Origin: Peteryoungia algae
Lineage (GTDB): Bacteria; Pseudomonadota; Alphaproteobacteria; Rhizobiales; Rhizobiaceae
Assembly: GCF_030369675.1 (NCBI RefSeq)
Contig: NZ_CP128477.1
Span: 2,494,001 to 2,558,000, forward strand
Length of the DNA: 64,000 nucleotides
Direction: 5' to 3'
A program made the translations under genes and the position numbers. Below the pieces are notes generated by a model. That model worked only from the letters and a program-made list of their open reading frames with translations. It had not been told where the DNA came from and ran no database searches. Shown here piece by piece: positions 59,756-64,000 of the stretch. Positions within the stretch are counted from its first letter, which is position 1. Each line of letters opens with the position of its first letter.

Positions 59756-60603
59756 CCGTCGCCACCCTGGCCGAAGCCCTCCAGCCCGCCTTGCAAGGCG
59801 GCTATGCCGTCGCCGGACTGGTCTGCCTCGGCTGGGAAGACATGCGCGCCTATGCCCAGGCGGCCGAGGCGGAAGCGTGTCCCGTGATCCTTCAGGCAGG
59901 ACCCGGATGCCGGGCGCATACCCCGCTCCCGGTACTGGGGGCGATGATGCGTTGGCTCGCCGAAAGCGTCAGCGTGCCGGTCGTGCTGCATCTGGATCAT
60001 GCCTACACACGTGCCGAATGCGAAGAAGCAATTCGTTGCGGCTTCACCTCGGTCATGTTCGACGGATCGAAGCTTTCTCTGGAGGATAATATCGCGCAAA
60101 CCCGCTCCATTGTGGCCATGGCACACGCTGCCGGGGTCTCATGCGAAGGCGAGATTGGCTTTGTCGGATATGCGGGAGGCGCAGGATCGAAGGGGACTGA
60201 GCCGGCAGAAGCCGAGATCTTCGCGCGCGAGACGGGCGTCGATGCCATGGCCATTTCGGTCGGCAATGTCCATCTTCAGATCGGGGTCGATAAAGGCCTT
60301 GATGAGGATCGCATTGCTGAGATTTCCGAGCGTACCAGCGTTCCGCTCGTCATTCATGGAGGATCGGGGGTTCCCGTCGCACAACGCGCCCGCCTGGCAA
60401 AGAGCACGACGATCTGCAAATTCAACATCGGCACCGAACTGCGACGAGAATTCGGAGCAGCGCTCCGCCATTCTCTGGCGGCTCAGCCCGACAAATTCGA
60501 CCGCATCGAACTGCTCAAGCCCATCCACAAGCCCCTGATGATTGCGGCTCGACAGATAATCCGCAACATCTCGAAGCCTATGGTGAACGATCAGGATGAG
60601 TGA
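59752..60603 (+). CDS. iolJ: Class II aldolase, IolJ-like
   Basis: The 283-residue protein is of the class II fructose-bisphosphate aldolase family, with PVVLHLDHAYTRAECEEAI, SCEGEIGFVGYAGG, ISVGNVHLQ and LVIHGGSGVP carrying the zinc and phosphate site residues. In this operon it most likely cleaves 2-deoxy-5-keto-gluconate 6-phosphate to dihydroxyacetone phosphate and malonate semialdehyde (IolJ). The start overlaps the iolB stop. The last enzyme of the pathway, IolA (malonate semialdehyde dehydrogenase), is not in the window. Confidence 0.87.
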   Translation: MTVATLAEALQPALQGGYAVAGLVCLGWEDMRAYAQAAEAEACPVILQAGPGCRAHTPLPVLGAMMRWLAESVSVPVVLHLDHAYTRAECEEAIRCGFTSVMFDGSKLSLEDNIAQTRSIVAMAHAAGVSCEGEIGFVGYAGGAGSKGTEPAEAEIFARETGVDAMAISVGNVHLQIGVDKGLDEDRIAEISERTSVPLVIHGGSGVPVAQRARLAKSTTICKFNIGTELRREFGAALRHSLAAQPDKFDRIELLKPIHKPLMIAARQIIRNISKPMVNDQDE

Positions 60604-60901
60604 GGTCGTCGACATCTTTCCAAACGACGATGCCATTGCTCGTCTCGTCGACGCGCTGCGCGATCGAACAGAACGATGAAGGGTTGTCCACCGGCCCCGC
60701 GACGTGACACTGGAACCCATCGCCTGATGAGCGATGATCGGTTCATCAGCCGGCCAGCGGCACGCTGACCCGTTCCCGGCTCTGTCCGGAGAGCACGGCG
60801 AGGCCAATGCCCAACCGTGTTACGGAACAGACACACGACTGAAACGACCGCGATACCGGCACGACCAGGCGGATTGAGGCGCAGTCAGCGAGGACTGCCG
60901 A
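60604..60901. other. Convergent gap after the iol operon
   Basis: This 298-base gap lies between convergent genes and holds no supported gene. CTGATGA at 60724-60730 pairs with TCATCAG at 60743-60749 around a 12-base loop, which may terminate the iol operon. There is no T tract. Confidence 0.4.
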
Positions 60902-61792
60902 TCAGCCCCTGGCGACAACACCATATCGGCGCAGGATCTCCGCAATCTTCGCGTCCTGCTCCGGATCCGGCAGCAGCGCCGGCTGCCGACTGGCGCCGAC
61001 TGTCGCATCCTGCAGGTAAAGCGCCCGCTTGACCATGGCCGGAGCGAAACCAAGGGCGTAGAGATCCGTGCGAAAGGCGGCAAAGACCGCCTGCTGGCGC
61101 TCGGCCTCGGTGAGATCGCCGCTATTGTAGCCCCTCAGGATACCGGCCAGCACATCGGGCAGGGCATTGCCGAGACCGGAAATGCAGCCCGCAGCGCCGT
61201 TCTGCAGCGCCCAGAGCACGAGATGATCAGGACCGGAATAGACATCGAAGCCCGGCATGTCGCGAGACACGGCGAGATAGGCTTCCAGTGTCTCCTTGGC
61301 ACCACCCGAGTCCTTGATGCCGGCGATGTTGCCATGGGACGCAAGCTTGCGCGCCGTCTCCGGCTCGATGTGGTTCTGCGTGCGGGCCGGAATGTCATAG
61401 AGATAGATCGGCGTCTTTACCGCATCCGCAACCGTCGAGAAATGCCTGACAAGGCCGTCCTGGGTGCAGGCGATGAAGAAGGGCGTGATGACGGCGATGG
61501 CCGTCACGCCAATACGGTCAAATTCCTTCGCGAGCTTGATCGTCTCGAAGGTCGCAGGCATGCCGGCATTGACGATCACGTCGACGCGCCCGCCGACTTC
61601 GTCGACCACCGCTTCGGCAAGCGTCACCTTTTCCTCAAAGGTCAGCGCCGAGAAATCACCATTGGTGCCGGCACACATGATGTTGTTGCCAGCCGCGACC
61701 TGACGGCGGACTTGCGCACGTGTGGCTTCGTAATTGATCGTCTCGTCCTCGTTGAAGCAGGTGACGAGCGCGACGAAGGCCTTTTTCGACAT
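60902..61792 (-). CDS. DapA-family lyase/aldolase
   Basis: The 296-residue class I aldolase-fold protein has GTNGDFSALTFEEK near the N-terminus, the general-acid Tyr in IYLYDIPARTQ and the Schiff-base Lys in IAGIKDSGG. It belongs to the dihydrodipicolinate synthase/N-acetylneuraminate lyase superfamily, whose members cleave or form many keto acids. The lysine-biosynthesis copy is usually elsewhere. Placement beside a peptide/opine-type ABC transporter suggests a catabolic role, for example on a keto-deoxy sugar acid or hydroxyproline-derived compound. GGAGAA lies 6 bases before ATG 61792. The substrate is unknown. Confidence 0.87.
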   Translation of the reverse strand: MSKKAFVALVTCFNEDETINYEATRAQVRRQVAAGNNIMCAGTNGDFSALTFEEKVTLAEAVVDEVGGRVDVIVNAGMPATFETIKLAKEFDRIGVTAIAVITPFFIACTQDGLVRHFSTVADAVKTPIYLYDIPARTQNHIEPETARKLASHGNIAGIKDSGGAKETLEAYLAVSRDMPGFDVYSGPDHLVLWALQNGAAGCISGLGNALPDVLAGILRGYNSGDLTEAERQQAVFAAFRTDLYALGFAPAMVKRALYLQDATVGASRQPALLPDPEQDAKIAEILRRYGVVARG

Positions 61793-61817
61793 GGGTATTC
61801 TCCGGTAATTCTAAAGG

Positions 61818-63437
61818 TTAGGAGGCGCGGCTCAGACGGGCAGCGCGGTTCTGCGCCTGCACATCTGGATCGGGATCGAGCCCGGCAGCGAGCAGCGCCT
61901 GGGTATAAGGCTTCTGCGGTGTGTCGAAGATTTCGCGCACGGTCCCAAGCTCGACGACCTCGCCCTTCTGCATGACCATGACGTGATCCGCGAAGTCGCG
62001 CACCACGGGCAAATCATGCGCGATGAAGATGAAGGCGATGCCCATCGTCTTTCGCAGCCCGTCGAGAAGCGCGATGACCTGCGCCTGGACCGACACGTCG
62101 AGCGCGGATACGGCCTCGTCGCAGATGATCAGCTGCGGCTCGAGCGCAAGCGCCCGAGCAATCGCGATGCGCTGGCGCTGTCCGCCGGAAAACTGGTGCG
62201 GGTAGCGACCCATATGCTCAGGCCCCAAGCCCACCTGGGTCAGCAGTTCGGCAACCCGGTCCCGCCACTTCGCCTTGGGCAAGATATCGGGGTGGATGAC
62301 CCAGGCTTCTGAAATGAGCTGGTAGACGGTCATGCGTGGATTGAGCGACTGGGTGGGGTCCTGGAAGACCATCTGCAGGTCGCGCCTGAGCTTGTAAAGC
62401 TCCGCCGGCGACAGCTGGAACAAGTCCCTGCCCTTCCACAGCGCGGTGCCCGAATCCGGTTCGTCGAGCCTGAGCAGGATGCGGGCGAGCGTCGATTTGC
62501 CCGAACCGCTTTCGCCAACAATGGCAAGAGTCTCGCCGGCCAGAAGGTCGAAGGATACACCCTTCAACGCCGTGAAGGCACCATAGTTCTTATGCACGTC
62601 CCGCACACGCAAGACCGGTTCTTTACCCTTCAGCGGTTCATGCATCTCGCCCTTGCCGGGCGCTGCAGCGATCAGCTTTTTCGTATAGGCATGCCGCGGG
62701 TTCTTGTAGACCTCACGCACCATGCCGGCCTCGACCAGAACGCCCTTCTCCATCACCACGACACGGTCCGCGATCTCGGCCACTACGCCGAGATCGTGCG
62801 TGATGATAAGGACGGCCATTCCGGTCTCGCGCTGCAACTCCTTGAGAAGCGCCAGCACCTCGGCCTGCACGGTGACATCGAGCGCGGTTGTCGGCTCATC
62901 CGCGATCAGAAGGTCGGGACGCAGGGCGAGCGCCATGGCGATCATGACACGCTGACGCTGACCGCCGGAGAACTCGTGCGGATATTTGTCGAGCGCATGC
63001 GCGGGGTCGGGAATGCCGACGCGTCCGAGAAGCCGGAGCGCCTCGGCCTGCGCCTTCGCGCGCTCTGTCCCATGGGTGGTGAGGGCCTCCCGGATCTGCC
63101 AGCCGACGGTGTAGACCGGATTGAGATGGCTGAGCGGATCCTGGAAGATCATCGCAATCTTGCGACCGTTGATTTCGCGGCGCTCCGACAGGGGCATCGT
63201 CAGCAGGTCGACACCATCAAGCAGGATCTCACCCGAGGAGATGCGACCGGGCGGCATGTCTATGAGGTCCATGATCGCCGAAGCCGACACCGACTTGCCC
63301 GACCCGCTTTCGCCGAGGATCGCCAGCGTCTCGCCGCGATCCAGATGATACGACATGTCGCGTACGGCCTTCACCACGCCAACCGCGGTATGAAATTCGA
63401 CCGAGAGGTTGCGGACTTCGAGAAGATGGTCAGCCAT
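61818..63437 (-). CDS. Peptide-type ABC transporter double ATPase (DppD-DppF fusion)
   Basis: The 539-residue protein carries two complete nucleotide-binding domains. The first (about 1-265) has [27 protein letters not shown] and DEPTTALD. The second (about 280-520) has [28 protein letters not shown] and CDEAVSALD. Each is followed by the oligopeptide-family [12 protein letters not shown] or [12 protein letters not shown] segment. It energises an oligopeptide/dipeptide/glutathione-type importer with the permease overlapping upstream. AGGGG lies about 6 bases before ATG 63437. The DapA-family gene follows 25 bases downstream. Confidence 0.93.
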   Translation of the reverse strand: MADHLLEVRNLSVEFHTAVGVVKAVRDMSYHLDRGETLAILGESGSGKSVSASAIMDLIDMPPGRISSGEILLDGVDLLTMPLSERREINGRKIAMIFQDPLSHLNPVYTVGWQIREALTTHGTERAKAQAEALRLLGRVGIPDPAHALDKYPHEFSGGQRQRVMIAMALALRPDLLIADEPTTALDVTVQAEVLALLKELQRETGMAVLIITHDLGVVAEIADRVVVMEKGVLVEAGMVREVYKNPRHAYTKKLIAAAPGKGEMHEPLKGKEPVLRVRDVHKNYGAFTALKGVSFDLLAGETLAIVGESGSGKSTLARILLRLDEPDSGTALWKGRDLFQLSPAELYKLRRDLQMVFQDPTQSLNPRMTVYQLISEAWVIHPDILPKAKWRDRVAELLTQVGLGPEHMGRYPHQFSGGQRQRIAIARALALEPQLIICDEAVSALDVSVQAQVIALLDGLRKTMGIAFIFIAHDLPVVRDFADHVMVMQKGEVVELGTVREIFDTPQKPYTQALLAAGLDPDPDVQAQNRAARLSRAS

Positions 63438-64000
63438 GCTTGGCCCCTTTCATTTCCAGGCGCCAGCGCTGCACCGGATCGAGCGCAATCCGCAGCCAGT
63501 TGGACAGAAGGTTCAGCGACATCGTCGTGAGGATGATCGCGAGCCCCGGCCAGAAGGAAAGCCACCAGGCATTGGTGAGATATTGGCGCCCCTGGCTGAT
63601 CATCAGGCCCCAGGTGATCTCCGGCGGCTGGATGCCGATGCCGAGGAAGGACAAGGCACTTTCGGCAAGCATCACATAGGCAAAGTCGAGTGTGGCGAGC
63701 GTGGTCAGGGTCGGGAGAACCACCGGCAGGATGTGCCGGAACAGGATGCGCTTGCTCGATGCACCCATGACACGTGCCGCCTGCACGAACATGCGTTCGC
63801 GGATTTCCAGCACCTCCGCGCGTGTGGTGCGCAAATAGACCGGGATCCGGGTGATCGCGAGCACCATCATCAGATTGAGGATCGAAGACCCCAGGATATA
63901 GAGGACGATTACAGCGATAAGCAGCGACGGAAATGACATGATGACGTCTGCGAGACGCATGATGATCTGGCTGACGCGCGGCGTGGTAAAGCCGGCGATC
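63430..64000 (-). CDS. Peptide ABC transporter permease (DppC-like), partial
   Basis: The frame runs off the right edge; at least 190 residues of the C-terminal part are visible. It has IMRLADVIMSFPSLLIAVIVLYILG, the EAA-like loop ERMFVQAARVMGASSKRILFRHILP and FLGIGIQPPEITWGLMI, which is the DppC pattern. The codons before ATG 63960 remain open to position 64000 and read as the same family, so 63960 is not the start. Its stop overlaps the double-ATPase start by 8 bases. Confidence 0.9.
   Translation of the reverse strand, partial: IAGFTTPRVSQIIMRLADVIMSFPSLLIAVIVLYILGSSILNLMMVLAITRIPVYLRTTRAEVLEIRERMFVQAARVMGASSKRILFRHILPVVLPTLTTLATLDFAYVMLAESALSFLGIGIQPPEITWGLMISQGRQYLTNAWWLSFWPGLAIILTTMSLNLLSNWLRIALDPVQRWRLEMKGAKHG

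Noticed and set aside
1..64000. CRISPR arrays, tRNA/rRNA genes, insertion sequences, prophage
   Set aside because: No regularly spaced repeats, no cloverleaf or rRNA-like segments, and no transposase, integrase or phage structural proteins were seen on either strand.

Overview
The window has the look of an alphaproteobacterium of the Rhizobiales, most likely Rhizobiaceae (Rhizobium, Agrobacterium or Ensifer type). The grounds are the high GC content, an ExoY-like sugar transferase, Prs-type type I secretion genes, peptide-type ABC transporters typical of soil bacteria, and a compact myo-inositol catabolic locus with its own ABC transporter. No rRNA, tRNA, CRISPR array or intact insertion sequence was seen. 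The genus is inferred from gene style only.

Region 1 (1-13.3 kb) is an exopolysaccharide locus. On the + strand it has the tail of a probable export protein, a Wzc/GumC-like chain-length and kinase-like protein and a GT2 glycosyltransferase. A leftward block holds a GT4 glycosyltransferase, a Wzy-like polymerase, an ExoY-like initiating transferase, a Wzx-like flippase and a TIGR04325-type methyltransferase. A rightward GT8 glycosyltransferase (TTG start) and a secreted clan GH-A glycosidase follow. A LuxR-type regulator with a degenerate receiver and a Crp/Fnr-type regulator close the region.

Region 2 (14.9-29.9 kb) is a small hybrid NRPS-PKS assembly line: A-T, then KS-AT-ACP-aminotransferase-C-A-T, then C-T-TE. 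Next come a formyltransferase-like/beta-propeller protein and an Sfp-type phosphopantetheinyl transferase that can activate the carrier domains. The logic implies loading of an amino acid, malonyl extension, transamination of the beta-keto group, and addition of a residue predicted to be glycine. Release would use a thioesterase with cysteine in place of serine. This is the most unusual system in the window.

Region 3 (30.1-38.1 kb) is a peptide-uptake operon: binding protein, permease, permease-ATPase fusion, ATPase and a terminal GntR regulator. An 18-bp palindrome sits in its promoter region. An M42 peptidase lies upstream, and a CspA-like cold-shock protein follows on the other strand.

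Region 4 (38.7-48.2 kb) is a type I secretion system: a glycine-rich protein, a second large probable cargo with repeated Q-N-L-DND-like motifs, an ABC exporter and an HlyD adaptor. Divergent from it are a second LuxR-type regulator and a HEPN-like protein.

Region 5 (48.6-60.6 kb) is for inositol use: ABC transporter, LacI regulator, two Gfo/Idh/MocA oxidoreductases, an IolE-like protein, and the iolD-iolC-iolB-iolJ operon. The same LacI-type operator occurs at both divergent promoters. Region 6 (60.9-64.0 kb) has a DapA-family lyase, a double ATPase and a partial permease of a second peptide-type transporter, running off the end.
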